From Zeugodacus cucurbitae (taxonomy: Eukaryota; Arthropoda; Insecta; Diptera; Tephritidae), in contig NC_071669.1 of assembly GCF_028554725.1 (NCBI RefSeq), positions 51,887,001-51,951,000 on the forward strand: 64,000 bases of DNA, written 5' to 3'. Position 1 is the stretch's first letter. Every line of letters begins with the position of its first letter. Below the pieces are notes generated by a model. The model worked only from the letters and a program-made list of their open reading frames with translations. It was not told the DNA's origin and ran no database searches. The position numbers and the translations under genes are program-made. Shown here one piece after another: positions 23,386 through 35,713 of the stretch.

Positions 23386-24185
23386 ATTTGGCGATGTTAC
23401 GTCATGGAGGCCGAATTTTACGACTGTTGCGACAAAGACATCTTCTTTACCCATCTATCTATCCACCTTTAAAATCGCCAATTATTAAAATTTTGACATC
23501 ATAGCGGGGCAGCACTCATAGGTGCATTCTCGACGCTCATAGAAAGTGTCTTTGGTCACATCGTCTTTCTCTCCCTTTGGGGCGTGGGCGCAAATCAGCG
23601 ATATGTTGAAGAACTTCGCTTTAATGCGGATTGTGGCATCCACCGGGGTGAATGCCAGGACTCGGCGAAGGAGTCTCTCTCCCACCACAAATTCAACACC
23701 TTTATATGGCAGCTGTAGTAGATGTCGCAGGAACCCCCCTTCTTCTGTCCTTGTCCCGTCCATCGCACTTCTTAGAATGCGGTGATGTTTGTCTTTCGTC
23801 TTACGAGGATATCAACTAGCTGGGCAGAGGAACCTTCCAGACTAAGGGTCCGGACATTCCAGTGGCATGCCCTCAAATCGTGATATTTAAAATTGCAGGG
23901 GTCGTCAACAGAAGGGGAGTTTCTCATTCGAGGCTCTAAATGATTTTTGGAAGTTTTTTTTATGTGGTGGGTCCCAAACCCTACTCACAACCGCAGAAGC
24001 AAGCATCGCCTTCTCAACTTAGGTCGTCTTCAAACGGATATCTGTTGGCTACCTAGAGGACAGTTGGTCTAAAACCGGAAGTCGGGGGCTGCTTCAGCCA
24101 TATGCAAAGAAAATCGTTCCTGGCCACTCCCAAATGATTGGCAGTTAGAAACTTTCCTCACTTACGTGAACTTCTACACATGACC
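23386..24185 (-). mobile_element. RTE-like retrotransposon, 5' fragment lacking 3' end
   Basis: Matches the 5' UTR and endonuclease start of the complete element (about 49255-50080). The minus strand keeps VVGERLLRRVLAFTPVDATI and FFNISLICAHAP, with frameshifts and internal gaps. The 5' terminus (near 24183, 'cttctacacatgac') is retained while everything downstream of the endonuclease is missing. Target-primed insertion normally loses the 5' side, so a later deletion or rearrangement is likely. Confidence 0.85.
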
Positions 24186-26498
24186 CATTCCTCATCTACT
24201 GGTAGGAGTTGAAAGTTCTTTCTAGTGTTTAAATAAGGATTTTATTTTATTTGAAATTAAGGTATATTTTTTTTAATTATAAACCACTGTCACCCAGTTT
24301 TGGTTGAATTCAGGGTTTATATGGGCGATACATAACATATTAAAAAGAAAAAGATTTTATCAGGTTTGATAAAGACTTCTTGGCCTCGAAAAAAGTTGAT
24401 TACTTAGAAAAAAGACCTTAAAATGCATTATTGTTTTGAGACTCCTTATGAAGAAGTGGATCACCTAAGTGTTCATCTAAATATGTGCTCCACAAAAAAT
24501 ATGGAGCTCGCGAGGCTTCTCTAATTTCAAACCATCCTCAGATTGCAACTACCGACTTTCTGCAAATTAATAGAACCCAATATTCGAAAAATAAGTATAT
24601 ACATACATGAATAAGTTGATAAGTCCGTCAATTAGGTATACCATGGGCAATCAAGAAGCGCCGGCTGGGGGGAGATGAGTGAATACAAAAATACAGAAGA
24701 CCGCGGAAAAGTTCTCACACTATGTTTGGTCATATGCATGACTATTTGATGTCAACAAATGCACATACCGACATACTGATGTATTATTGTCCGTATACCC
24801 ATATGTACAAATTGTCAAATCAACCGTTCACTTGAAACCGCGTCTTCCGATGTGCAAGGCACATAATCTAAATACTCACATGTTAAACTTGGTCACCATC
24901 TCAAGCTGGACCGGTCAAACCGGTTCGGACCAGACACGGCATGGTAAAGGTAAGGCGAGGGCAAGACAAGACAAGACAATCACACGAAATTTCTCAACGC
25001 ATAAATTAAGTCCGAGCGCAATGAGCATAATCAACAACAACAAAAAACGATCAAACGAAATGTACACATAAAATGCGCTGGAATGTCCTTTCGTGCCGAC
25101 GCTGTAAAAGGACACATATGTGTGCCGACATACGTACATACATATGTACATTAATGAGCATAATATCTCACACGTAAAACATTAAGGAAAGGGTTTCCAT
25201 TGCACTGTCTTATCAATGTGCTATGCGACGGCAGAGGGTCACTTCCCACAAAAGCTATGCTAGAAGCTAGAAACCGGTTCTGGCCAAAGGCTACTTTGGT
25301 TGCACAGCCACAGCGAGCATTAATAACACAGAAAAGGTGAGCGAGTGAACTTGCGGACGGCGCTAGGTTATAAGGATGAAGCGCTGACGCAGGCGCATGC
25401 GCGCATATGTCAGTCGTTATGAGTGCGCCGCGCATAGAAATCAGCAACGAAATATTATTGATTTCGATGGACAAATGTCAAAGTGGCAATCAACTGGAAA
25501 ATTTGTTTTGAATAATTTAGACGGACAATGTCCTGCGGTAGGATTAAGCCCGGTAAGCGAGCACAGCTGGACAAAAGTGTCATAACCATACATACACATA
25601 TCTGTAAACACATCAGACTACGCTATTCATACGTCTAATTGTTGTTTTTGTTTTATGCAAATGCAACGCGGACACCATCGCCGCACGAAAGGACAACCAC
25701 CCTTGTTGCAAGGACATAAAACCAAAGCGTCCAAGACATTTACAACACTTTTTTTTTTTACAGAAGTTACAATAACTGACGCACAGGTAACCGTTGTAAT
25801 TATAGCGCAGTAGCGTCAGCAACCCTTAAGATGGGCGCTGCAAGTCTTGCACGCTGCTTGTCTCTGGACTATCTTTAGCTTGGCTCATTTACATATCCAT
25901 TGCAGTTATACGACGTGATCGACCGTCGTCCTCCTAACAAAATTAATACCGCATCACCTTAAAAATTTATAATCATCTTCAAGAACTGGTTTTCCTTTTC
26001 TCGTGAGTGTCCTAGTTGCCACGACAGACCGACTTACCAACCGAACGACCGACCAATCGCCCATCTATCCACCCAGATTGACCTTTTATCATCGCAAAAC
26101 TTGACTGACCACTTTTGGCGTGAGAAACAAACTGTAAATAAATAGAAACTCTGCAGCAGTGATTTACAGTTTCACCTTTAACTGCACTCCTTACCCCTTA
26201 CACTTTAGTGTTGCTGCATTTTTCGGATTGTGAGCGCCAGCTATCTAACATTCTAATGCAAATGAAGCATGCAATTCTTGAAGATAATGTTTTATATTTT
26301 TGTTTTTGCATTGTGTTGCATTTTCTATTTCTATTACTGTTTCCATTTCTCTCTTTCTTTCTTTATTCCGTGTACTGTTATACTAACACACATTAAATCA
26401 TATTTGCATATCAAATGGAATCTTTATGAATTTTACCTTCAAAATTGTTGTTAGCATAAATACTTAAGAATTGCGTAAAGTCACGTTTTGGTGGCGCC
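24186..26498. other. Intergenic DNA
   Basis: No coding exon was recognised. Open frames near 24787-25585 have low-complexity composition and no family resemblance. Confidence 0.4.
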
Positions 26499-28822
26499 TC
26501 AACGTAGTTTTCCTTGCGTCAAATCCCAATGGTGCTCACCGTAACCGCCCGTCGCATCAGCCCATACAATCTACAATGAAATATGTGAAATTTCATTTCG
26601 AATTCTTTTAAGTGCTTAAGTGCGTTTGGTGCGCATGCGCAGCCAAAAATTTGCATTTGCTCAAGTCACGCTGGAAATGCGTTTGCATACGCTATATGGG
26701 ATTGTATTATATTTAAGCGATTCAGCGCAAAAGTAGTTTACGCATACTTACCTCGCCGCGATGACGATTGCCATTGTTGTTGTTTTGCGACTCGAAACGT
26801 TTCTCAAAGCGTTTTTGTGGTTGAAATTCGACATGTCCAAAGCTGCGATGTTGTGGATTCGTAAATCGCATGTATATATCGCTGAGAGATTTTTAAAGAA
26901 TAACAATTTAATCATATAATTTTGCCAATAATAAAATGTATAGTTTTCGTTACCAAAAAGTTCTTATGTTATGTATCTTGTAATAATTTTATACGGCATT
27001 GAAAAATTATTGAATTTAATTTCTGAACAATATACTATATTTTTTATGGTAGGATACTACTTATTCTTTTAGATCAACCTACTAGGTCATCTTATTTCTT
27101 AAACATTTTTTTTTTCATATTTCAATACTTACTGTAAAGTTTTAAAGTATGACGCTAAAATATTTTCTCTTAGGACAATTTTAATTTCGAATTCTCTCTT
27201 CCTTTTCGTGGTCTTTGAGGTTTCTTTCATTAGAGTGAGCAGGTTTTCATATTAAAATGTTTTTAACAGAATGTGAATCAAGGATTCACTCTGAATATAT
27301 AGAGCATAAAATTATAATAACTAACGGTAAATATAAATAATATTTCACGAGTGTGAGTTAGGTTAAGAGGCATGCTGTGAGGGCGGTCTTTTGTGCTTCC
27401 CAAAAAACTTCTGCTAACCTCTCCGATGTCAATGTTGCTAGGCTAACCTCTCTTGCAAGATTCATTCTTCACAGATTGCAATCAGGGCCGCTCTTTGAAC
27501 ATGCTCCAGCTGCTTAGCGGGTGTGACCTTTCTAAGCGCCCTCCACCAGATGACAACGCCATAGCATATTATGCGTTTAACTATAGCTTAACTATATCTT
27601 AGCTATGATCTCATAGAACCAGAAAATCACTTTTGATGAGAGACCCCATATTTTTTCAATAACTACTCCGTATATTATCATAGGACTACTGAAACCTTTC
27701 TCACTCATTTCTTGATGTTTGAAATCCATGACAGCTTCCTGTCTAGACTAAGCCCCAGAAATTTCATGTTGTTTACGAGTTATAGATTGGAACTTCCCAG
27801 TGAGGGGAGAAAGTAGAGTGCATACTACTACTAGAAATTTCTCATAACGTAAAATATTTACCACTATCTCGTTAAGAAATAAGGAAAGTCCGTTATTTGA
27901 GATATCTCGACAGACGATCGATCAATTAAACTTGTGTTACGTTATCCTATATGCTAGCCGTTTTCGAGGCTTCTGAGCTCAAAAAAAACGAAGTACGATC
28001 ACCTTGAAATTTTGAAGAAGAGTCCAAAGAGAAAGTTTATTCCTGTTAATTTAAAATTTTATTCGGGTATTTTCGACGAATCTATTTTTAAACGGGTTAA
28101 GATGTTTAAACTTAAGCTCTATCAGTTTAAATAATTTATGGTATATCAACTGAAATATACAAATATTAAAATCATTAAATAACCGTGAACACTTACTGAA
28201 AGGATTGTGTCTGCTTAATTAGTTTAGGCTGTTCTTTTTGATTCTGCGGATTTTGCACATTCTCTTGCGGCACTCGTTGTGTTCTACGAGCGGCTGATCC
28301 GATTAATAAAGCTTTATCACCAGCATTAAGTCCATTTGAATCCTTCAAATCATTATTGGTTAATCCAGCATTGTCGCTAGAATTCGTGTAACGGCGCGTT
28401 CGTGCTTCCTGTGGGTGTTCGTTACTCAAATGCAGTACTTGATGATTAAAAGAAAATGGGGTTAAATATTCCGAGTGCCTTTGAAGATCTCGCTTGGCTG
28501 TAGCGACAGGTGGCGCCAACATCGTTAGCTCCGTATTCGATGGAATAACTTGGAAGTAATTGCCAAAATTACGATATTTGGCGACTTCAGGCGGTGTGGC
28601 ACGCAGTGAGGTTGAGTAATGTGGTTGACTGTAACCCTGTGTGGGTAACTGTCCGAAAAGTGCGGTTGCATTGAGCGTTGCGATTTGATCGCTGAGTTGC
28701 AGATGATCATTGATGTTGCTTATATCCGTTTGACGATTGCGTGGATCGCGACGTGCGTGAGTTCGTTGGGCGCCACATTGGGCACTCAGCAATTGTATGG
28801 TTACAATTACAATAAACAACAT
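26499..28822 (-). CDS. Unrecognised secreted protein, three exons
   Basis: Exons on the minus strand are 28822-28197, 26881-26752 and 26570-26499. Donors are GTAAGT at both introns and acceptors are tctctcag and cattgtag. Phases fit (2 then 0) and all three stay open to TGA, giving 275 residues. The start is the first ATG in the frame and begins a signal peptide (MLFIVIVTIQLLSAQCGAQ). The mature part is polar, with basic pairs (ARTRRY, AARRTQR) that could be processing sites. It includes NFGNYFQVIPSNTELTML, then in exon 2 DIYMRFTNPQHRSFGHVEF and an FEKRFESQNNNN stretch, and ends IVWADATGGYGEHHWDL plus a short basic tail. The compact glycine and aromatic C-terminus looks conserved. I recognise no family. 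A cuticle or other extracellular role is only a guess. Confidence 0.72.
27380..27780 (-). mobile_element. Non-LTR retrotransposon relic in intron 1
   Basis: The minus strand carries decayed pieces of a LINE ORF C-terminus: NMKFLGLSLDRKLSW upstream, then IICYGVVIWWRA and TPAKQLEHVQRAALIAIC. These blocks are typical of jockey-superclade elements after the RT domain. Stops and frameshifts separate them. No end or TSD is visible. Confidence 0.6.
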
Positions 28823-28963
28823 GTTAAAAGTTAAATACTTTTCCCTTTCTAGGTTTTGAACTACTAGTGTCGGCACAGTTATTATTCGTTCCCAACTTGA
28901 ATGTCTTTATCCATTGATGGCGTTCGAAAGCTCACAATGTTGGAAATGTGGTTGACAGTCGCA

Positions 28964-28969
28964 TTTATA
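28964..28969 (-). promoter_or_regulatory. TATA box of the secreted-protein gene
   Basis: TATAAA on the minus strand, about 140 bases upstream of the ATG at 28822. It predicts a transcription start near 28938. Confidence 0.5.
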
Positions 28970-29099
28970 GCCACTGCGTTGCCGTATGATCAAACCCTTT
29001 GAAGCGGAAGTTTTCTTTCTGTATGCCATAGAGGACCACTTAACCGTGGCACCGCGCGCTCCACTAACATTTAAGTCAATTTCTACCATTTCTCTGCAT

Positions 29100-30317
29100 T
29101 AATGGACATACAGACATACATATATACAACTTTACTTGGCACAATTCAGCGAAGTGTGAAATGACTGATGACGTATTCACTGTCTTTGAATATGAAATCA
29201 AAATGGAAAAGAGCAGAGTCATTGACGACAGATTTCAATCAAATTTTATGATGATTGTGCAATGGAAAAATTATGAATATAATAACTGCACTGCGCTAGG
29301 TGGAGGAGTGAGTGAAAACTGGTGCTTAAAAAGAGATGTAAAGACATACTATAAGTGTAGATATTCACGTGCTGTGGTTTGAGTAGTCGGTAAAAAAGAC
29401 AACAATTTTATAAGCACGCCTTTAGTGCATTTAAACATAGATGCTTTACTGACAATATTACACAACCGAGAAAAGGCTTGCATTAACGAGTCCATAATAT
29501 TAACAGAATTATCTTGGAGCAAACGCAGTGGGTCTACTAAAAAATAAAAAAACGATGGGGAGAAAGAGGAAGATCGATACACTTTCTAAACACTAAAAGA
29601 CTGTCATACGTTCTTGAAATGGAAATGAGAGTGCTCCAAATAGCTGCCAGAGAAATAATCTTGCTCTAATTTTCAAAGTTTCTTGTTCCAAACCAGAACT
29701 GTGGGTTGAGTCATGTTAGATCGCGTGATAAAACATTAGACAAATAATTATTATCAAAGCATTTCCATATATAATCTATATTTTTTATATGCATGACATC
29801 TGTAGAGAAGGAAGAAGTGTCTGAATTCGGGTCCTATTAAGGCTAGGTATTTATGTATATGTTTCCAAAGGACAGATTTTCTATTTAAAAAATGATTTAA
29901 ATAGCGAGTACCTGACTTCTTTAATATAATAGTTTTGAGAAATAAATAGTGAATATTGGAGAACCCTCTTCTTCTTTCTGAAAATATTTCATTTGCTATT
30001 ATTTAATTTGCTTTTTGCTCTTTTCTTCGATTCGTTCTTACAACACTCCCGTTTAAACTGGAATTAAAACCATATAAATTTCAGAAATTAATCGCATTTG
30101 AAGAAGAGTGGAAGTCTATCATTAAAGAATATATTTTAGAAACGATATAGGATAATTTCTAGCATGTTTTAATGGAAAAATATCCCTACTGCAGTACCAG
30201 CGTAGTAGGAACCCGAATTAGAAAGAAATAATTGAAACAATTGATAATAACGGTTTGATGTAATCATATTTGTGAGTACTTAACTAAATAATATCTAGTA
30301 AAGTTGTTAACTCTCTC
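29100..30317. other. Intergenic DNA
   Basis: No gene or repeat terminus was recognised. Confidence 0.4.
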
Positions 30318-30860
30318 AGTTGGTTGTTGTAGCATAAAATATTCCCCAAATAAGTTTGAAGGGTGATACCGATTTGACAGTCCCTGGCCGGTTAACCCTT
30401 TCGATCCGAACGGGTCCTATGTGTCCCGGTGTATTTTCAAAGATGCCTAGCGTAGAAAATAAGTGGTTAAAAAAGTTTAAATTAGTGTCTTTTCGTAGCT
30501 TATACTATTCTTAACGGTATTTGTTTACCATTGTGGTATTTTAAATAATAAACACGTGTTCATTGCCAAAATAGAACGAATGGTTGGACGCGTATTTCAG
30601 CATTAAGTACCTATCGGCATAAATATGTCCCATCAAAAAATACTGACGGGGCATATTTGTCCCAATCCCTCCCTCCGCCTCTGATTTATTGAACTCATTT
30701 TTAATGGAAAATATGTTTTTCCTATACCTGTTATCTCGATTTATTATGCGAAATAAAGTTTTATTTACTTCAACGGCTTTTCGGATCGAAAGGGTTAAAA
30801 CTCCGGGTCCGCACCGGTTACGTAGAACCGACTGTCATGGGAACGGTCTCTCAGTTGGTC
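30318..30860. repeat. Dispersed repeat interrupted by a MITE
   Basis: The outer parts (about 30318-30391 and 30799-30860) form one repeat unit with landmarks 'cataaaatattccccaaata', 'gacagtccctggccgg' and 'cgtagaaccgactgtc'. I recognise these from memory as a repeat widespread in tephritid sequence. The MITE at 30396-30794 splits it at a TTAA. Confidence 0.55.
30396..30794. mobile_element. TTAA-flanked MITE with perfect 15-bp inverted repeats
   Basis: TTAA at 30392-30395 and 30795-30798 brackets 399 bp. Both ends read inward are exactly CCCTTTCGATCCGAA. CCC-starting ends plus TTAA duplication are the signature of the piggyBac superfamily. The interior has no transposase, so it is a non-autonomous element. 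Perfect terminal repeats suggest recent activity. Confidence 0.9.
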
Positions 30861-32360
30861 GCTGAACTCAAAATCCATTTTTTAAAACACTAAAACTTCC
30901 AATTTAAATGAAGTTGTTAGATCTTCCACTCCTTCTTTTTGAAAAAAAAACTGTTATTTTTCATATTGATAGATCTGTATATTTAATAATTATGATTATG
31001 TAATTATGTATAATAATTCAAATTCTTAAATTAAGAAATATTGCTGTTTACTTATGTATTCCTTTCCGCGCTGTTTAGTAAATAAAAAATAAAATAAAAT
31101 TGGTTCGAAAGGTATCACAATTCTCCTGATATTGGACTACCATATACGTCAGCTAAACTATTGTAGAGTTATTATTCTTAGGAAAGTTCAAACTTTTTGC
31201 ATTACTTACATACAGTTATATACGAGTATATACCCATAAGTATTTATTTGATTCCAGAACACATTCAATGAACTATTAGATCAAAAATATGTAGTTTAAC
31301 ACTCTTAAAAGACACAACACTTTTCAACAGAAATTTCAAAGCCTCCTGAGCACAACGGACATTTTGCAAATATCAAAGGACTGCCAACAACACTACCAAC
31401 ACCTTTCACTGTTAAAGCTTAACTATACAAAGCATGACCTTGTCAACTGGGTGGAAGTGGATATTTTGCAAATTCCGAAACAGCTGCGAATTTTGGCACA
31501 AACTGGTTTTGCATTTTCGAAAGCAAAAAACTACATAAAAATACAAAATAGAATTCGAGCAGCGCTGATTTGCATAAGAAACGTATGTGGAGTTTACAAT
31601 AAGTTGCTAAGGTCAGCAATTATGGCTGCCTTATATTGAAAACAAAGAGTGTGAGGACATAAGATATGAAACTCATATATCCAGACATACATAAGTACAA
31701 ACATATTCAATGAAATTATGACCGTTAGGCCAGCGGGTCAATTTCGTGTAAATACGAAGTATACACCGCTGTCGGCAGCAACACCTCAAACGCCAATGAA
31801 ATGCGGACAAGCGAAAGGGTTGTTGACGCGCTGCTGAGCGCTGATTGGTCAATGTTACTGTGAGTTTAAGTGTATTTGTATAAAAGGAAATGTGTATATC
31901 CAATGGATAATAAGGGTAGCTTGTGGACTTCCGTAAATGCAAAGAAGGCGCAAAATAAGGAGTGTGTATGTGTATATGTACTATAAATGCTTGAAAGTTT
32001 CTTTAATACATAGTAACTTACTTCGCGCTTCAACCCTTATACGTAAACCATTATTTGCATAGAAAATATATGTAGACACATACATAACTGGCAGTGTGCT
32101 GCGACTCAGTTAGTTGGTTTTACTGTTGACCTTGCCACACATGCAACAGTCGCATTTGAAACTTGCAACAAGCCGTACGGATGATACAAGCAGTTCATAC
32201 GGTTAACGAAACGCTTCAAATACGCTTAAAAAATATTTTTTCAAATATTTAAAAAATTATAAACATTTTTAAAAATAATAAAGAGTAGTTCTAACTACTA
32301 AAAATCAAGTGCTGTGTGTTATAAAAAAGTAAGTTGTCAAGTAATTAAAATTTTCACAAC
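30861..32360. other. Intergenic DNA
   Basis: An open frame at 31364-31639 has no recognisable domain and no splice context, and was left uncalled. Confidence 0.4.
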
Positions 32361-32773
32361 TTATTTTTAATATTTTTTTATTGCTTAACCATAGTGCAGT
32401 GATAGGTGTCTGCACCATATCAGTATTTGTGTGTGTAAACGATTTGGATTATTGCTGCGCATACACACACAAATACATAAAAACAGAAATCTAAAACAGA
32501 AACAGAAACAGAAAAATATATAATAACAATAATTGAAATATTATTAAGTTATTTAGTTTAAGTGCCGCCTGCTGATGAGATGCGATGTCGAAATGACTGC
32601 TGTTGTTGTTGTTGTTGCAACAAATTACGTTCACATTTATACACATTCAATTGCAATGACATACATATGTATAGAAATATCACATACGCCCTCGTGGCAA
32701 ATTGCTGCGAGGGTAACCAAATCCTATGTGGCATTTGCCACATACACATGCAACATAGTGGTGCTTGCAACGC

Positions 32774-34312
32774 CTAATCATCCATATTTACATTATTCAT
32801 ACGCATTTTGGCAAAGTCCTCAAAGACAATGTTGTCATCGTCATCCTGGTAGTAGCCCTTCACATTGCGATGCTGCTCAATCGACTTCATTTTCTTCATG
32901 GCATTCGAGCGCTTCTTCTCAACGGAGCCTGGAGTGGGTGTGCGTGCATTAAAATAGTGCTAGTGTTTTGTTTATGAGTTAACTTACCCGGTGCTGGCTG
33001 CAGTAATTTGAATGGCACATCGGTCTGCATTTCTCCGCCCAAGGTGCCGCAATTCAGTTTGATGCGTACCGAATATGAGATGACAATACCACAAGCATCT
33101 CCAGTGGATTTGCCCTCCTGCACCAAGGTTGATGAGGCCAAATTCACATCCTCATCCTTCAAGTGGCCATCGAGTGCAATACCTTAGAAGTATTTGAGGT
33201 TCAAAAAGTGAATTGAAACAAATTAAACTCAAGTAATGCGAATAATATAGTGAATGATTTCATAAGGACCACTTTAGGCCTGTGACTTTGCTAAAATATT
33301 GCGCCAAAATGTAGGCAACGATTTATATTAATGTTCAGAAAGTTTCCAACAAAAGGGTTAATTTAACGTGTTCTTAAGAAAGCTTTAGGAACCGAGCTTC
33401 ACAAAAAAATTTCGCTTACTTGCCACCATTGTAACCATCAACTATTTATTACTCACCATGACGATCCTTATTATTCGCTGCCAAAGGTATTAAATAGAAT
33501 GTCTTCGACAAATTTGCACCCGGTGTAATAGGGCAACCTTCCTTGGTCTCCAACTGCGCGACATGTTTGCTAAACTGCGCATTCACCATGGTGATCTCTG
33601 TATGTTGCACTATGAAGCATTTAATATTCTTAACCGACTTCTTAGAATTATTGTTAATCTGCACAGTGGCAGCCACTTTCTCGCCATGATAGTAGATCTC
33701 ACGATCCAGTGTCACCTCCAAGCTGATTTTACCATTGGAGAAGGTGAAACCCTTGCTCACCAACGAACTGGGCAAACGCTGACCGCGTGTCGGTGGTGCA
33801 TACTGCAATTTCTTGATCACCAAACTGACCATGCTGCGTTTGTGTTGACGATCATCCTCCGAATCGGCGACATAGGCACGAATGTTGTACTCAATGCCAA
33901 GCGGTTTACCCATATCATCGCCCTCCTGTTGCAAGGTGACGGAGCTGGGTGAATTGGGTGGGAAGTGGAAGGTGAAGGGATGTGCATTGCTGCCTAGCTT
34001 GCGTACGAGTTTCTCCTGCATCGGTGTCATTTCCATGTTGCTATTAGTCATCGGTACGATTTGTTCGCGGCTTAGTACGAGTTCCTTGGAGAATTTGACG
34101 CCCATGACCTCATCCTCTTCGCGGCCATAGCGATAGGTGGTGACTAGTTGTCCATATACGCGACGATTTTTCAAATAATCCGGATCGACCACCACAACAC
34201 CATCGACAGGATCACAATAGTCCAAGTGATCAATGAAATCACGACGTCCCAGATAGAAGGTCACTTTGCCATTGGGTGTGGCCTTCTTGAATACTTTCAC
34301 CGATACAACCAT
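32774..34312 (-). CDS. Arr2: Arrestin 2, photoreceptor visual arrestin
   Basis: Three minus-strand exons, 34312-33457, 33182-32988 and 32928-32774, join in phase 1 with GT/AG sites (gtgagt, gtaagt) to give 401 residues, the same length as Drosophila Arr2. It binds light-activated phosphorylated rhodopsin in photoreceptors and ends signalling. The sequence starts MVVSVKVFKKATPNGKVTFY and keeps the arrestin fold through both lobes, including GREEDEVMGVKFSKE, FHFPPNSPSSVTLQQEGDD and VQHTEITMVNAQFSKHVAQ. Exon 3 encodes KKMKSIEQHR, whose serine falls at residue 366, the CaMKII site known in fly Arr2, and ends FEDFAKMRMNNVNMDD. No stops or frameshifts break it. In-frame codons upstream of the ATG are not part of the protein. 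Conservation with Drosophila is very high. Confidence 0.98.
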
Positions 34313-34500
34313 TGTTAGAGCTCTTAAATTCACAAATGTCAATAGTTCAATTTAAAAAATTTCCGTTATCCTTGCGTCTTCTCAGTTATTTAATTAGATT
34401 TGTCTTTCTAATGCTGTATGACTTTGGTTTGGTTTGGGGTTCTTGTAATGCTAGCGCGTGTCTGAAGGGAAATGCGAGCATTGTGACCGCATGCACCTGC

Positions 34501-34507
34501 TTATATA
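34501..34507 (-). promoter_or_regulatory. TATA box of Arr2
   Basis: TATATAA on the minus strand, about 190 bases upstream of the Arr2 ATG, predicting a start near 34475. A TAATTA core at about 34615 could be a homeodomain or rhodopsin-core-like site, but the full photoreceptor consensus was not seen. Confidence 0.55.
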
Positions 34508-34512
34508 CCTTT

Positions 34513-35713
34513 GCTTTTCATCCCCAACCTTTTTGGTGGGTGCTCTAAGTTGCTTGTTTGCTTGTGAACTAAGTGGATTTGCTCGTTACATATACGCTGT
34601 TACGCGCTGCCTTTTAATTACGGCTATGCTAACATTCCAGCGGTCGGCCCTGAGAAGCCGTTGCTTGGATATCAACTGCGGAATTGCGTTTGAAAACGCT
34701 GGTGTGGCTAATTATGTGTCTCGTGCCGCGAAGCCAGTTATATTTGACGCGCTTTTCATTTTACTTTAGCCTATGTAAGTAGTGGCAAAGTAAATGCAGC
34801 TGGATTTTGTGTGACATTAACGGTTTTCACGACCTCAAGCAAGGTTAGTGGTAACTGTATGTGCAACCCATATCGTCTTATCTAAGCGGAGGGAAAATGT
34901 GGTTGGCCAGTGGTTGCAATGGGTATTAGTGTTACTTGGATTCAAAGTGGATTACGTTACTAAGGATATGCTTTTAAGTATATAACTCTTTGCATAACCT
35001 AGATGTTTACTGTGTCATAGTGGTTCTCAGGTGATTGGTACATGTTTTCAGAACACTTTTAAATAAATATTTTTTCTAGTATCCGTGGTTTTTGAAATGT
35101 TTTCCAAGAGAAACTTTAATATTATAAAAATTATTTCAATATCGGATCAGAGTTTTGACCGTTGATTGAGTCATCTATATTACCGCAAGACCGATCTATA
35201 CGAAGTACTGTTTGCTGAGCCATTCTTTGTATGTTAAATTGTAATTGTAATTGTAACACATTTTAATCATCAAAGCATTTTCTTTTAATTCCTTATAAAT
35301 TCATCTGTCGCCATATAAGTCTGGAGGTGTCATCATTTTCTCATGCAAATCCAAAACATGTGACTTTTTTGCGTTCTACATTTCGCCTTTTTTTTGTGAA
35401 TTCCAATGTTGCTTCCACTTTCCATTGTTTTTGTGCGATATATTTACATTATATATACGCGCACTTGTGCTGAAGCCATAGTAGAACAAAAAAAAAAAAA
35501 ACAAGAACTTAGTCAAATAATCAATATTTTACAGCGCACATGTTATAAACCATCTCTCTTGACCAATAAACCAAAGCTTGTGGACTTAGACGCTAAACAG
35601 AAAAGTTATAGTGCAAAAGGTAGTATATTCTCAAGAATATCAAATAAATTCCACTACGAATATTACGAAAGACAGTAGAGGCAGTAGTAGTTCATAGGTC
35701 ATTTTGGGATGTA
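34513..35713. other. Intergenic DNA upstream of Arr2
   Basis: No coding exon was recognised. An ORF at 35406-35678 lacks any family resemblance. Confidence 0.4.

Noticed and set aside
33563..34130. Plus-strand open frames antisense to Arr2
   Set aside because: They are mirror frames of a highly conserved coding exon.
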